A model generated the notes under the pieces. It saw only the letters and a program-made list of their open reading frames with translations. It did no database searches and was not told the origin of the DNA. The position numbers and the translations under genes were made by a program. Below, piece by piece: positions 28,966-38,666 of a stretch of 50,306 nucleotides of DNA; the stretch's first letter is position 1, and the number at the start of each line of letters is the position of its first letter. This stretch comes from Candidatus Cloacimonadota bacterium (GTDB lineage Bacteria; Cloacimonadota; Cloacimonadia; Cloacimonadales; Cloacimonadaceae), in the NCBI GenBank assembly GCA_023228125.1, contig JALOBT010000017.1, forward strand, positions 1 to 50,306, given 5' to 3'.

Positions 28966-29643
28966 ATGTTTCTCCGCCCAATCCTGCAACCTCAGATATT
29001 CTTTATTTTGTTTCAAATCCACTTCAGGCAGCACATGCCCCTTCAGATCATCCAGAGTGGTGGTATAGTGGCAGGGTTGAAGGTAGTAGTGGTCACCAGC
29101 GCAGAGCAATTGGTGAATATCAAACAGATCATCGCCAAAGAGGATTTCCGGGGCCACGGTGGTGCGGAATTCATAGGCGAGACCGCTGAGCCGGATCAGC
29201 TCCATGCTGCGGATGATATCTTCTGTCTTTACTTTGCTGCGGGTCAGCTTCTTATATAGAGGCAGGGGTGCTTTGATATCCATGGCTACATAATCCACCG
29301 CTTTGGCATAGATCACCTGTGCCAGCACATCTGGATACGCGCCATTGGTATCCAATTTGACCTTATAGCGCATGGCTTTGAGAATCTTTAAAAAAGGCAG
29401 CAGGTCTTCTTGCAGAGTGGGCTCTCCCCCTGTGACCACCACCGCGCTTAGTCTTCTGCGGCGGCGGTAGAGAAAGCGCAAGACCTTTTCGGTATTGAGC
29501 AAAGGGCAATAGATCTCGGGCAAGACTAATTCCGGATTGTGGCAATAGGGACAGCGGAAATTGCAAGCTTGGGTAAAGACGATGGCGGAAAGCTCTCCCG
29601 GATAGTCCAAGAGTGAAAATTTCTGAAAGCCGCCGATCTTCAT
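28939..29643 (-). CDS. nrdG: Anaerobic ribonucleotide reductase activating protein
   Basis: 234 residues. A radical SAM enzyme of the pyruvate formate-lyase-activase type: CNFRCPYCHNPELVLP gives the CX3CX2C iron-sulfur ligands near residue 27, and VVVTGGEPTLQEDL is the GGE SAM-binding motif. It generates the glycyl radical on NrdD using SAM and reduced flavodoxin or ferredoxin. The start ATG overlaps the nrdD stop (ATGA), so the two are translationally coupled in one operon. The length is longer than the 150-residue E. coli-type NrdG and fits the class often called NrdG2 or the pflA-like form in anaerobes. The 3' end lies in a repeat array, so the last residues may vary between strains. Confidence 0.93.
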   Translation of the reverse strand: MKIGGFQKFSLLDYPGELSAIVFTQACNFRCPYCHNPELVLPEIYCPLLNTEKVLRFLYRRRRRLSAVVVTGGEPTLQEDLLPFLKILKAMRYKVKLDTNGAYPDVLAQVIYAKAVDYVAMDIKAPLPLYKKLTRSKVKTEDIIRSMELIRLSGLAYEFRTTVAPEILFGDDLFDIHQLLCAGDHYYLQPCHYTTTLDDLKGHVLPEVDLKQNKEYLRLQDWAEKHRVHLECRI

Positions 29644-31760
29644 AACAGCGAGATATCCTGGTGTTTCATCTGATGATGCTGCTTTTGGGGATCGAAGGTG
29701 GTGCGCAGCTTAAACTCTGCTTTTTTGCCTTCGTTCCATTGCGAGACCGGACGCAGATAGCCCACGATGCGGGAGAATACCTCGCAGCTTTTTCCGCACT
29801 GAGGACAGATCGCCTGTTCTCCCACCTGATAGCCATGTTGGGGGCAGATGCTGAAGGTAGGCGAAAAGGTGAAATAAGGCAAGCGGTAGTTCGTGCACAC
29901 GCTTTTCACCAGGTTCTTCACACTTTCGCTATGCTCCAGACGTTCTCCGCCAAAGATATGCAGAACCGTGCCGCCAGTATATTTGGTCTGCAATTCATCC
30001 TGCAAATCCAGCACTTCAAAGACGTCATCGGAATAGTTCACCGGCAATTGGCTGCTATTGGTATAAAAAGGAGTTTCCTCCTGGCTGTTTGCACTTTTGA
30101 TGCCGGGATAGCTCTGCCGGTCCAGAAGGGCGAGCCGATAGCTGGTTCCTTCCGCGGGAGTAGCTTCCAGGTTGTAATTATTATGGCTAAGCTCTTGAAA
30201 TTCAATGAGCCGTGCCCGCAGATAGTCCATCACTCTCAGGGCAAATGCGCGTCCCTTGGGCGAGCCCACATTCACACCCAGGAAGTTTTCACAGGCTTCG
30301 TTCATGCCGATGATTCCGATGGTGGAAAAGTGGTTTTCCCAAAATTTATCAAAGCGGGCTTTGACGCTCTTCAGATAAAAACGGGTATAGGGATACAGGC
30401 CGCTTTCGGTATAAGTTTCCAGCACTTTGCGCTTGATTTCCAGAGAGGACATGGCCAGATTCAGGATTCTATCTATCTGAACAAAGAAATCCTCTTCGCT
30501 TTCAGCCAGATAGCCCACCCGCGGCAGGTTGAGTGTGACCACTCCGATCGAGCCGGTGAGCGGATTCGCCCCAAAGAGTCCGCCGCCTCTGGCCTGGAGC
30601 TTGCGGGTATCCAAACGCAGACGGCAACACATGCTGCGCGCGTCATTGGGATCCATATCGCTATTTACAAAGTTGGAGAAATAAGGGATGCCGTATTTTG
30701 CGGTGGCTTCCCAAAGATATTCGATGGCGGGATTCTCCCAGTCAAAATCCTTGGTGATATTATAGGTGGGGATGGGGAAGGTGAAGACTCTGCCCTTGGC
30801 GTCCCCCTCGATCATCACCTCCAGGAAGGCTTTGTTCAGCATATCCATTTCGGCTTGAAAGTCTGCATAGCACTTGTCCAGGGGCTTTCCACCGACGATC
30901 ACAGGCTGGTCTTTGTAGAGCTTGGGCGGATACAGATCTATGGTGATATTGGTAAAGGGGGTCTGAAAACCCACCCGCGTGGGCACGTTGATATTAAAGA
31001 CAAATTCCTGCAAAGCCTGCTTGACTTCTGCATAAGAAAGCTGGTCATAATAGATAAAAGGCGCGAGCAGGGTGTCAAAACTGGAAAAGGCCTGCGCTCC
31101 GGCCGCTTCGCCCTGCAGGGTATAAAAGAAATTAACGATCTGCCCCAAAGCGCTGCGGAAATGCTTTGCCGGAGCACTTTCCACCTTGCCCTCGGCCCCA
31201 GAGAAACCGATTTGCAAAAGGTCCATCAGATCCCAGCCCACACAATATACGCTGAGCTGCCCCAGATCGTGAATATGAAGATCGCCAGATACGTGGGCCT
31301 CACGGATTTCCGGAGGATATATCTTATTGAGCCAATAGGTTTTACTCACTTCCGAGGCGATATAATTATTCAGCCCCTGCAGGGAATAGGCCATGTTTGA
31401 ATTTTCATTTACCTGCCAATCCAGCTTTTCCAGATACTGATCAATCAGCTTCACTCCGGCTTTGGAAACCATCTCCCGCAGGCGGGCGTGCTGGTCCCTA
31501 TAAATGATGAAAGCCTTGGCCGTTTGTTTGTAGGGGGAGGCGAGTAGAACTTCTTCCACAAGGTCTTGAATCTTTTCTACATCAGGGATGTTTTCGGTGA
31601 TCGTCTGTAAGGATAGATTTATCACCCGCAAACACAATTTTTGGGCCATCTCATAGTCAAAATCTCCGCTGGCAGAGGCGGCTTTCTCGATGGCGCGAGT
31701 GATCTTGTTCTGGTCAAAATCTACTATTTGTCCGTTTCTTTTCCGGATTAAGGAAAACAT
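29640..31760 (-). CDS. nrdD: Anaerobic (class III) ribonucleoside-triphosphate reductase
   Basis: 706 residues. An N-terminal ATP-cone (SLIRKRNGQIVDFDQNKITRA, about 3-95) senses ATP/dATP. The barrel carries NINVPTRVGFQTPFTN and a conserved MCCRLRLDTRKL cysteine segment. The C-terminus has a four-Cys zinc site (CPQHGY and CPQCGKSC) and the glycyl radical loop RIVGYLRPVSQW near 670. It converts ribonucleotides to deoxyribonucleotides without oxygen and needs NrdG for activation. It is transcribed divergently from rpsA across a 560-base gap that would hold its promoter; I could not confidently identify an NrdR box there. Confidence 0.95.
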   Translation of the reverse strand: MFSLIRKRNGQIVDFDQNKITRAIEKAASASGDFDYEMAQKLCLRVINLSLQTITENIPDVEKIQDLVEEVLLASPYKQTAKAFIIYRDQHARLREMVSKAGVKLIDQYLEKLDWQVNENSNMAYSLQGLNNYIASEVSKTYWLNKIYPPEIREAHVSGDLHIHDLGQLSVYCVGWDLMDLLQIGFSGAEGKVESAPAKHFRSALGQIVNFFYTLQGEAAGAQAFSSFDTLLAPFIYYDQLSYAEVKQALQEFVFNINVPTRVGFQTPFTNITIDLYPPKLYKDQPVIVGGKPLDKCYADFQAEMDMLNKAFLEVMIEGDAKGRVFTFPIPTYNITKDFDWENPAIEYLWEATAKYGIPYFSNFVNSDMDPNDARSMCCRLRLDTRKLQARGGGLFGANPLTGSIGVVTLNLPRVGYLAESEEDFFVQIDRILNLAMSSLEIKRKVLETYTESGLYPYTRFYLKSVKARFDKFWENHFSTIGIIGMNEACENFLGVNVGSPKGRAFALRVMDYLRARLIEFQELSHNNYNLEATPAEGTSYRLALLDRQSYPGIKSANSQEETPFYTNSSQLPVNYSDDVFEVLDLQDELQTKYTGGTVLHIFGGERLEHSESVKNLVKSVCTNYRLPYFTFSPTFSICPQHGYQVGEQAICPQCGKSCEVFSRIVGYLRPVSQWNEGKKAEFKLRTTFDPQKQHHQMKHQDISLL

Positions 31761-32320
31761 GGCAACTCCTTAAATATATGCTATTAATATTTACTTATGT
31801 CATAGTGACTTACGTGCCTTGGTGCGATATATGCAAAACCACATTCAGGGCTCGATTTACACTAAAATAAGCACTTAGCTTTCTGTCAAGCTGATGTTTT
31901 TGTTTTTCTGATAAACCGTTTGTTTTAGCTCGGCAAACTCCCTCTTCATACCCCCTTCCAGCTCCAAAAAGAATTTTCTGCCCGGCTCGGTTCTCCCTCT
32001 TTCACCTGGCTTGTTTCTATGATAATTTCGATTCGAGTTGACTTGAGAATCTGAGTCAACCTGAGTTGAAGACATTTTAAAATCTAAAAAGAGGCAGGGG
32101 CTGGGCTGCAGGGCCTCTCCCAGTGCTTTTGAAGCTCCTTCTATATTCTTTTAGAGCGGTTTTGAGCAAAATACGCACTGTCAGCAGGACAATTCCGGCC
32201 GCAATCCAGAGCCTAAAACATTTAGAGAATACAAGTTATTTTTGGTGCAAACAAACAAAAGGCTTTACAAAATACCGCTTTCACAAAACGTGGACTCTGA
32301 AATGTAGTTAGGAGTTACTT
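31761..32320. promoter_or_regulatory. Divergent control region between nrdD and rpsA
   Basis: About 560 bases without a credible gene. An AT-rich segment (about 31765-31800) lies next to nrdD and a second AT-rich stretch precedes rpsA. Near 32036-32063 an inverted repeat (GTTGACT...AGTCAAC) is visible within overlapping GAGTTGA/TGAGTTGA motifs. TTAGGAG stands before the rpsA ATG. Promoters for both directions must lie here, but no -35/-10 pair was convincing enough to place. Confidence 0.45.
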
Positions 32321-33868
32321 ATGTCAGACAAGGTGCGAGAAACCAGCAGCAAAGCTGCTTTAAAAGAAATGAAAGAAGATTATCTTCGTATGCTCGAAGA
32401 ATCCTTTCAAAACACAGCAGAAATCAAAAAAGGCGATGTCGTAGAAGCGCCAGTGGTTAGTATCACAGATACTTTCTTGATCCTAAACCTCGGTGGCAAG
32501 TTTGATGCCTATGCTGAGATCAGCGAATATTCCGATGATAAAGGCACCCTCAACCTCGCGGTTGGGGACACACTCAAAGGCTACGTAGTCGATCAAAATG
32601 ATCAAGGCTTCGTAGTTGGCAAAAGCCTCACCAAGCAGCACGTGGACAAGCAGTCCATCCGTGATGCGTTCGAAAAGAAGATTCCGGTCCAAGGCAAGGT
32701 ATATTCAGTCACCAAAGGTGGATTCAACGTAGATATCCTTGGTGCCCGTGCATTTTGCCCGGTATCGCAGATTTCGGTTAGGCCAGTCGATGACACCACA
32801 AAGTTCATCGGCCAAAGCCTGGATTTCATGGTGATAGAGTGTTCGGAAAATTGTCGCAGGATCGTAGTTTCCCACCGACAGTTGGCAGAACAGGAAGCGC
32901 TCGAGAAGAAAACCGAGCTGCTGTCCAAGCTTACAGAAGGGGAAGTGATTCCCGGTAAAGTAATGCGTATGACTTCCTTTGGCGCGTTTATCGATATAGG
33001 CGGAGTCGAAGGTCTGATGCACGTTTCCGAGATTTCCTGGCAACACGTGATCAAACCCCAGGATGTGCTCAAATCTGGACAGGAATTGGATGTGAAAATC
33101 CTTTCCATCAAAGAAGATAAGGTAGCCTTATCTCTCAAGGCTCTGCAGGATAATCCCTTTATCTCCGCCATGAGCGAGATGAAGGAAGGCGATGAAGTAA
33201 ATTGCCGCGTCCTGCGTCTGCACAATTTTGGCGCCTTTGCCGAGCTCAAACCCGGAGTGGAAGGACTAATTCCCGTCTCCGAGATGAGCCGCAACCGCAA
33301 TATCGCCCACCCTCGTGAGATCCTCAAAGAAGGAGATTACGTGCAGGTGCAGATCCTTAGAATCGATTCAGACACCCAGAAGATATCTCTTTCCTTGAAG
33401 GCTTTGCAGCCGGATCCCTGGGATAATATCTCTGAACTTATCAAGCTCGAAGAACCCTTTGAAGGATTTGTGGAATCATCTACAAACTTCGGCCTTTTCG
33501 TTACTGTAACCAAAGGTATTACCGGCCTGTTGCCTCGCTCCAGAATGCGCATGACCGATAATTTCAAAAGTGGTGACACCGTGCAATTGATGGTAACCGC
33601 TATCGATCGCGAAAGTCATCGCATCACTTTGGATTACACAGACCGCACCCCGGAAGAGATTGCCGCAGCCAGCCGCCCGCGTTCACAAGATCGCGGTGGC
33701 CCCAGAGATACCAGCAGCATGGGTGGCAGCCGTGATGGTGGATATCGCGATCGTGACCGTGATGGTTATGGTGGTGGACGCCGTGGCTCTCGTCGTGACG
33801 AAGAATGGCGCAAATATGCCAATGAAAAGAGCGCTGTGGTCGAGGACAATCCCTTTAAAGACCTGTAA
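32321..33868 (+). CDS. rpsA: 30S ribosomal protein S1
   Basis: 515 residues. Five S1 RNA-binding domains can be read: about 35-105, 118-190 (the least canonical), 205-275 (GKVMRMTSFGAFIDIGGVEG), 288-358 (RLHNFGAFAELKPGVEGLIP) and 374-440 (SSTNFGLFVTVTKGITGLLP). S1 binds mRNA leaders and helps unfold them on the small ribosomal subunit. The C-terminal 60 residues are an Arg/Gly/Asp-rich tail (GGYRDRDRDGYGGGRRG), resembling RNA-binding RGG tails and not part of the classic six-domain E. coli form. It sits 6 bases before lysS, so the two probably form one operon. Family assignment is firm. Confidence 0.93.
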   Translation: MSDKVRETSSKAALKEMKEDYLRMLEESFQNTAEIKKGDVVEAPVVSITDTFLILNLGGKFDAYAEISEYSDDKGTLNLAVGDTLKGYVVDQNDQGFVVGKSLTKQHVDKQSIRDAFEKKIPVQGKVYSVTKGGFNVDILGARAFCPVSQISVRPVDDTTKFIGQSLDFMVIECSENCRRIVVSHRQLAEQEALEKKTELLSKLTEGEVIPGKVMRMTSFGAFIDIGGVEGLMHVSEISWQHVIKPQDVLKSGQELDVKILSIKEDKVALSLKALQDNPFISAMSEMKEGDEVNCRVLRLHNFGAFAELKPGVEGLIPVSEMSRNRNIAHPREILKEGDYVQVQILRIDSDTQKISLSLKALQPDPWDNISELIKLEEPFEGFVESSTNFGLFVTVTKGITGLLPRSRMRMTDNFKSGDTVQLMVTAIDRESHRITLDYTDRTPEEIAAASRPRSQDRGGPRDTSSMGGSRDGGYRDRDRDGYGGGRRGSRRDEEWRKYANEKSAVVEDNPFKDL

Positions 33869-33874
33869 AATATA

Positions 33875-35368
33875 ATGGCCGAAAATCAATTTATCAAGCT
33901 CCGCAAAGAGAAGCTGGCCAGGATTCGTGCCCTCGGCATCGATCCCTATCCGGTGCAAAGTGCGCGTAGCCACAAGATTGCCGAGATTTTGGCAGACCCA
34001 GATGGCTCTGTGGAAAATGCCACAATATTTACCCTGGCTGGGCGCTTGGTAGCCATGCGCCGCCAGGGCAAAATTGGCTTTGGCAATATCGAGGATGATA
34101 GCGGCAGAATCCAGCTTTACGTCTCCAAAGCAGAATTGGGCGAAGAGAACTATGAGCTCTTCAAGCTCTGTGATGCCGGAGACTTTGTGCAGGCCACAGG
34201 AACCGCCTTCTTTACCCAGACCGGCGAATATTCCCTGAGATGCACCTGTATCAAGCTGCTGTCCAAAAACATCCGCCCTCTGCCCACGGTGAAAGAGAAG
34301 ATCGAGAATGGGCGGGCCATCCGCTACGACGAATTCTCTGATATCGAGCTGCGCTATCGCAAACGCTATCTGGACCTGCTGCTGAATCCTGAGCATCGCA
34401 AAGTCTTTGCCACCAGATCGCGGATCGTTTCCGCGATCCGCAAATTCCTGGACTCGCGGGATTATATCGAAGTGGAAACCCCCATCCTGCAGAGCCTGTA
34501 TGGTGGAGCCAATGCCCGGCCTTTCATTACCCATCACAATACCCTGGATGTGGATCTATACCTCAGAATCGCCGTGGAGCTATATCTGAAAAGGCTGATC
34601 GTCGGCGGATTTGAGCGCGTTTATGAGATCGGGAAAAACTTCCGCAATGAAGGGATGGACCGCACGCACAATCCGGAATTCACCATGCTGGAATCCTATG
34701 AAGCCTATTCGGATTTGCAGGGCATGATGGATTTGGTGGAAGCTCTGGTGAAGCATCTGGCCACAGACGTGATCGGTAAAGACATTTATCGCTATCATGG
34801 TCACGAAGTAAATCTGGCTGGAACCTGGCGCCGGGCAGCTATGGCAGACCTGGTGCAAGAAGCCACCGGCATCGATGTGATGGAAGCCACGGTGGATAAA
34901 CTCACCGCTTTCTGCACAGAGCATGAGTTGGAGATTCCGGCGGGCAGTGCCAAAGGCAAGCTGATCGCCATCATCTATGAACGTTTTGTAGAGCATACCC
35001 TGATCCAGCCCACCTTTGTCTGCGATTTTCCCAAGGAGATCTCACCGCTGGCCAAAGCCAAGCCGGGTAATCCGCTCTTGGCAGACCGCTTTGAACTCAT
35101 CATTGCCGGAGGTGAATTTGCCAATGCCTTTAGCGAGCTGAACGATCCCCTGGATCAGCGTGAACGCCTGGAAGCTCAGGCCAGACTCCGCGCCCTGGGC
35201 GATGACGAAGCCAATGTGGTGGATGAAGATTTTCTGGAAGCCCTGGAATATGGCATGCCTCCAATGGGAGGGCAGGGCATCGGCATCGACCGGCTGGTGA
35301 TGCTGCTCACCGAAAATGACTCCATCAAAGAAGTAATACTATTTCCCCAAATGAAACCCGGAAACTGA
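33875..35368 (+). CDS. lysS: Lysyl-tRNA synthetase, class II
   Basis: 497 residues, the normal length. An N-terminal OB-fold anticodon-binding domain (about 55-155, with LAGRLVAMRRQGKIGFGNIE) is followed by the class II catalytic core: motif 2 YEIGKNFRNEGMDRTHNPEF and motif 3 GMPPMGGQGIGIDRLVML near the end. It charges tRNA-Lys. It begins 6 bases after rpsA, with the ribosome binding site (AAAGACC) in the end of that gene, so it is co-transcribed. Its stop codon lies inside the loop of the terminator that follows. Confidence 0.96.
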   Translation: MAENQFIKLRKEKLARIRALGIDPYPVQSARSHKIAEILADPDGSVENATIFTLAGRLVAMRRQGKIGFGNIEDDSGRIQLYVSKAELGEENYELFKLCDAGDFVQATGTAFFTQTGEYSLRCTCIKLLSKNIRPLPTVKEKIENGRAIRYDEFSDIELRYRKRYLDLLLNPEHRKVFATRSRIVSAIRKFLDSRDYIEVETPILQSLYGGANARPFITHHNTLDVDLYLRIAVELYLKRLIVGGFERVYEIGKNFRNEGMDRTHNPEFTMLESYEAYSDLQGMMDLVEALVKHLATDVIGKDIYRYHGHEVNLAGTWRRAAMADLVQEATGIDVMEATVDKLTAFCTEHELEIPAGSAKGKLIAIIYERFVEHTLIQPTFVCDFPKEISPLAKAKPGNPLLADRFELIIAGGEFANAFSELNDPLDQRERLEAQARLRALGDDEANVVDEDFLEALEYGMPPMGGQGIGIDRLVMLLTENDSIKEVILFPQMKPGN

Positions 35369-35381
35369 TTCCGGGTTTTTT
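35355..35381 (+). terminator. Rho-independent terminator overlapping the lysS stop
   Basis: AACCCGGAA, loop ACTGA, TTCCGGGTT and a T-run. The lysS TGA (35366-35368) is in the loop, so a ribosome finishing lysS would cover the 5' stem. Termination may therefore depend partly on translation. Confidence 0.88.
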
Positions 35382-35569
35382 ATATTTCGATGATCCTTGT
35401 TTCCTTTCCCTCCGATCATAGAGTTGAGCTCTCCCGAAGAGCATCAATAGAATAGCCATCTGTTTTGAACGCTCTTCACCCCAGAATATGCCGGCAAACA
35501 AATAAAATCCTTGACCAGATCCCCACAGCACGAAAACTACCCTATCGACAGCATGAGGATACTTAAAAT

Positions 35570-37249
35570 ATGACGATATTGCAGATTATGAACTTCTTCG
35601 GAGGTCTGGCTCTGTTCATCTTTGGGATGAATAAGATGACCGACAATCTTCAGGCCGTGGCCGGAAATGAAATGCGCCGCACCCTGAAGAAGCTGACCGA
35701 TACCCGGATAAAAGGCGTGATCGTGGGCATGTCCGTCACCGCTCTGATCCAGAGCTCCTCCGCCACCACGGTAATGCTGATCGGCTTTGTAAATGCGGGA
35801 ATTCTGACTCTGAGCCAGGCTGTAGGTGTGATCATGGGAGCAAATATCGGCTCCACCATCACCGCACAATTGATTGCCTTTAATATCGGTCAATATGCCT
35901 TTGCCTTCATCATCGTCGGGGTAATCTTTCTACTTATCCGCAAAAGTCGCAAGATGGAGCGATGGAGCCTCATCATCATTGGTTTTGGTCTGATCTTTAT
36001 CGGGCTCCAGCAGATGACCCTCTCTGTGGTGCCCCTGCGCGAATCGCAGGCAGCGAAAGACTTCCTGGTGCATATTTCTACAAATCCGCTCCTGGGTATT
36101 CTGGCAGGAACTCTTTTTACCATGATGATCCAGAGTTCTGCGGCTTCGGTGGGCATCGTCATCGTGCTGGCCAGCAATGGTCTGATTCCCTTTGAAGGTG
36201 CGCTGTATCTGGTCTTTGGAGATAATATCGGCACCACCATCACCGCCTGGATGGCCGGAATAGGCTCGAATTATGCAGCCCGCCGCGTAGCCCTGGTGCA
36301 CACTCTGTTCAATTCCTTTGGCACCATCCTCTTTGCTCTTTTGACCTATCTGGGGGTTTACACTTTGATCATCAACCGTATCACCCCGGGAGACGTCTTT
36401 TCAGGTGTAAATCTGGCCCGCCATATAGCAAATGGCCATACCTTTTTCAACGTGTTTAACACCATAATCTGCCTGCCTTTTGCCGGTCTCTTTGCCAAAG
36501 CCGCCATTAGGATCATCCCCCAGGACAAGATCGATACCGTGAGCCTGGGCGAGCCCAAACACCTGGATTATCACCTGATTTCCAATAGTGAACTGGCTAT
36601 AGGACAGTCCCTCAAAGAGATGCGCGAAATGCTGAGATTGGTGCGCCTCGGCCTCGTTGTGAGCTATGAAGCCTTCAAAGATAAAAGCTATAAAAAGCAG
36701 ATCCGGGTGAGCCGCATTGAAGCAGCGATCGATCAATTGCAAAGAGAAATCACCCTCTATCTGGTGGCAGTAAACGAAAAAACCAATGCCGATGACATCA
36801 TCCAAAAGATCCCCGCCCTCCTGCACACGGTGAATGATATTGAGAAGATTGGCGATTTTACCGAAGAAGTGAACCGCATCCTGAACTATCAGATCACCGC
36901 GCAAAAGGTGCCTCTTAGTGCAGATTTCATCGGTATGATCGATGATCTGCATGCCAAGATCTTGTTTATGCTGGATCTTTGTGTGGATTATCTGGAGACT
37001 TTTCAGGAAGATTTGAGCTTCAAAATCTTCGAGATGGAAGGTCGCATCAATGAGCAGCATGCGAACCTCCGTAATAAAATCCTCTTACTGGTTCAAAATG
37101 GGGAATGCGATGCCGCCGGCGGACTGAATACCATCGACTATCTGGATCAGGCGGAAGTGATAGCAGACAAACTCAAGAATCTGGTGGAAGCCGGAAGCCA
37201 CAAGTTTATCTATTCCCGGATCGCTAAAATGCGTGAGGAAGAGGGATAA
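35570..37249 (+). CDS. Na/Pi-cotransporter family protein with C-terminal PhoU-like domain
   Basis: 559 residues. About eight or nine membrane helices in the first 340 residues contain the two inverted QSS signatures of the NptA/SLC34 family: LIQSSSATTVMLIGF near 61 and MIQSSAASVGIVIVL near 187, with GANIGSTITAQLI and GDNIGTTITAWMA repeated. The C-terminal 200 residues are helical and PhoU-like (HTVNDIEKIGDFTEEVNRIL). It probably imports phosphate, or a similar anion, with sodium across the inner membrane, or regulates it. It is preceded by about 200 bases without a gene and ends 3 bases before the converging lpxK stop. Confidence 0.9.
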   Translation: MTILQIMNFFGGLALFIFGMNKMTDNLQAVAGNEMRRTLKKLTDTRIKGVIVGMSVTALIQSSSATTVMLIGFVNAGILTLSQAVGVIMGANIGSTITAQLIAFNIGQYAFAFIIVGVIFLLIRKSRKMERWSLIIIGFGLIFIGLQQMTLSVVPLRESQAAKDFLVHISTNPLLGILAGTLFTMMIQSSAASVGIVIVLASNGLIPFEGALYLVFGDNIGTTITAWMAGIGSNYAARRVALVHTLFNSFGTILFALLTYLGVYTLIINRITPGDVFSGVNLARHIANGHTFFNVFNTIICLPFAGLFAKAAIRIIPQDKIDTVSLGEPKHLDYHLISNSELAIGQSLKEMREMLRLVRLGLVVSYEAFKDKSYKKQIRVSRIEAAIDQLQREITLYLVAVNEKTNADDIIQKIPALLHTVNDIEKIGDFTEEVNRILNYQITAQKVPLSADFIGMIDDLHAKILFMLDLCVDYLETFQEDLSFKIFEMEGRINEQHANLRNKILLLVQNGECDAAGGLNTIDYLDQAEVIADKLKNLVEAGSHKFIYSRIAKMREEEG

Positions 37250-37252
37250 AGC

Positions 37253-38293
37253 CTAAGCTTTCAAGCGGCTGAGAATATCCTCTATAAGCTCCTGCGGCAG
37301 AGTAGTCTCCATGGTGAGCAGCAGCAGTTTGTCCCGGAAATCCTGGCTCAATTTTACAAAATCTTTGGCGGTGCAGAGCAAGTATTCACTATCATCTGCT
37401 TTCAAGAGAGCCAGACTTTGGGGATCCGTAAAGCTATGATGATCTGGGAAAGTAAGCTGCTTTTGATAGACAAGGCCCAGCATCTGGGCACTTTTGGCGA
37501 AAGACTCCGGATGAGCGATGGCAGAGAGCAGGGTGATCTTCTTGCCCTTCAGATCTTGCACCCGAACGCGCTTGCCCTTGCGCAGAATATCTCCACTACT
37601 GCTTTTCACTTCATACACCGATGCGCCGGTGGCAGATAGCCTGGCCTGTAGCTCTGGATTTTCCCTGCTCCAGGGCTTTTGATGCAAAATGCAAATGCTC
37701 TGTGGGGAGATGGCAGAAAGCCCCTCACGCAGGTATCCCGCTGGCAAGACAAAGCCATTGCCCAGCCCCAATTCGCTATCAAAGACCACGATGTCGATGT
37801 CCCGGGCTACCTTCAGATGTTGAAAGGCGTCATCCAGGATCATGACATTCAGATGGGGGAAATACCTCTCAGCCAATTGCATCACTTTCCCTCTCAGCTT
37901 GCCGCTAAAGACTGGCACATCATCCAATTGCGCAGCAGCCATCACCGCCTCATCTCCAGCTACATCAGCCCTAGCCATCAGCTTGCGCCCATCATAAATC
38001 AGAGTGGCAGAGTGTTCCAGTACAGATTTGTAGCCTCGTGAAGAGTAGGCTACCATCAGATTATGCTGCTGCAAGCTCTTGGCCAAAGCTATGGCGATGG
38101 GGCTCTTACCGCTGCCGCCCAGGCTGAGATTGCCGATGCTGATTACTTTAAAGGGTGGTCGATAGGGATTTTTGAAGAGATGTCTGCGGCGCCAGCGCAT
38201 GTATCCGGCATACAGCAAAGAGGCCGGATACAAGCTGTAACTGAGCCAGGAACGCTTTAATAAATGCTTTTGGACAAAACTATCGGGTTTCAC
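37253..38293 (-). CDS. lpxK: Tetraacyldisaccharide 4'-kinase (lipid A biosynthesis)
   Basis: About 346 residues from a GTG at 38293. The frame stays open to 38341 (ATG at 38338), but that would overlap the response regulator gene by more than 50 bases and adds tryptophan-rich sequence unlike the family. A hydrophobic N-terminal helix (LSYSLYPASLLYAGYMR) anchors it at the inner membrane. Walker A is ISIGNLSLGGSGKSP, followed by VAYSSRGYKS, and MILDDAFQHLKVARDIDIVV carries the DDxFQ motif. It phosphorylates the 4' position of the lipid A disaccharide precursor, implying a lipopolysaccharide-bearing outer membrane. It overlaps the upstream response regulator gene by 14 bases. Confidence 0.9.
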   Translation of the reverse strand: MKPDSFVQKHLLKRSWLSYSLYPASLLYAGYMRWRRRHLFKNPYRPPFKVISIGNLSLGGSGKSPIAIALAKSLQQHNLMVAYSSRGYKSVLEHSATLIYDGRKLMARADVAGDEAVMAAAQLDDVPVFSGKLRGKVMQLAERYFPHLNVMILDDAFQHLKVARDIDIVVFDSELGLGNGFVLPAGYLREGLSAISPQSICILHQKPWSRENPELQARLSATGASVYEVKSSSGDILRKGKRVRVQDLKGKKITLLSAIAHPESFAKSAQMLGLVYQKQLTFPDHHSFTDPQSLALLKADDSEYLLCTAKDFVKLSQDFRDKLLLLTMETTLPQELIEDILSRLKA

Positions 38294-38666
38294 GGACGCT
38301 AAGTTTTTGATCCATAATAGCCACCAATTTCTCCACATCAAAGGGTTTGAAGATCACATCTTTGAGCCCATCCACCTTGGCCCGCACCAGCACATGATTC
38401 GGATCGTAACCAAAGCCGGTCATCATGATCACGGGGATCTTGGCATCATAATCCTTCACCCGCCAAAACAGCTCATAGCCATCCATATCCGGCATGGCAA
38501 TATCGGTGAGCACCAGGCTGACCTGGCCTTTCATGATCACTTGCAAAGCCTTCAGGCCATCTGAAAAGGTGTGAATCACCCATTCGGGGCGCAATTCCTG
38601 AATTTCTATTTTTAGATTGTGAACCAGTTCTTCTTCGTCATCCACAATGCAGATAAGTTTGGTCAT
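38280..38666 (-). CDS. Stand-alone response regulator receiver protein
   Basis: 128 residues, one receiver domain and no output domain. Asp9-Asp10 form the acidic pocket, Asp55 in LTDIAMPDMDGYE is the phosphoacceptor, Thr in MMTGFGYD and Lys in VIFKPFD complete the switch. No histidine kinase is nearby. Its start overlaps the purC stop by 4 bases (ATGA) and its end overlaps lpxK, so it is translated within a purine/lipid A gene cluster. Partner and output are unknown; it may act CheY-like by protein contact. Confidence 0.9.
   Translation of the reverse strand: MTKLICIVDDEEELVHNLKIEIQELRPEWVIHTFSDGLKALQVIMKGQVSLVLTDIAMPDMDGYELFWRVKDYDAKIPVIMMTGFGYDPNHVLVRAKVDGLKDVIFKPFDVEKLVAIMDQKLSVRETR

Noticed and set aside
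29661..31400. 579-codon open frame on the plus strand opposite nrdD
   Set aside because: It is exactly antisense to a fully conserved NrdD; the long frame is a by-product of nrdD codon usage.
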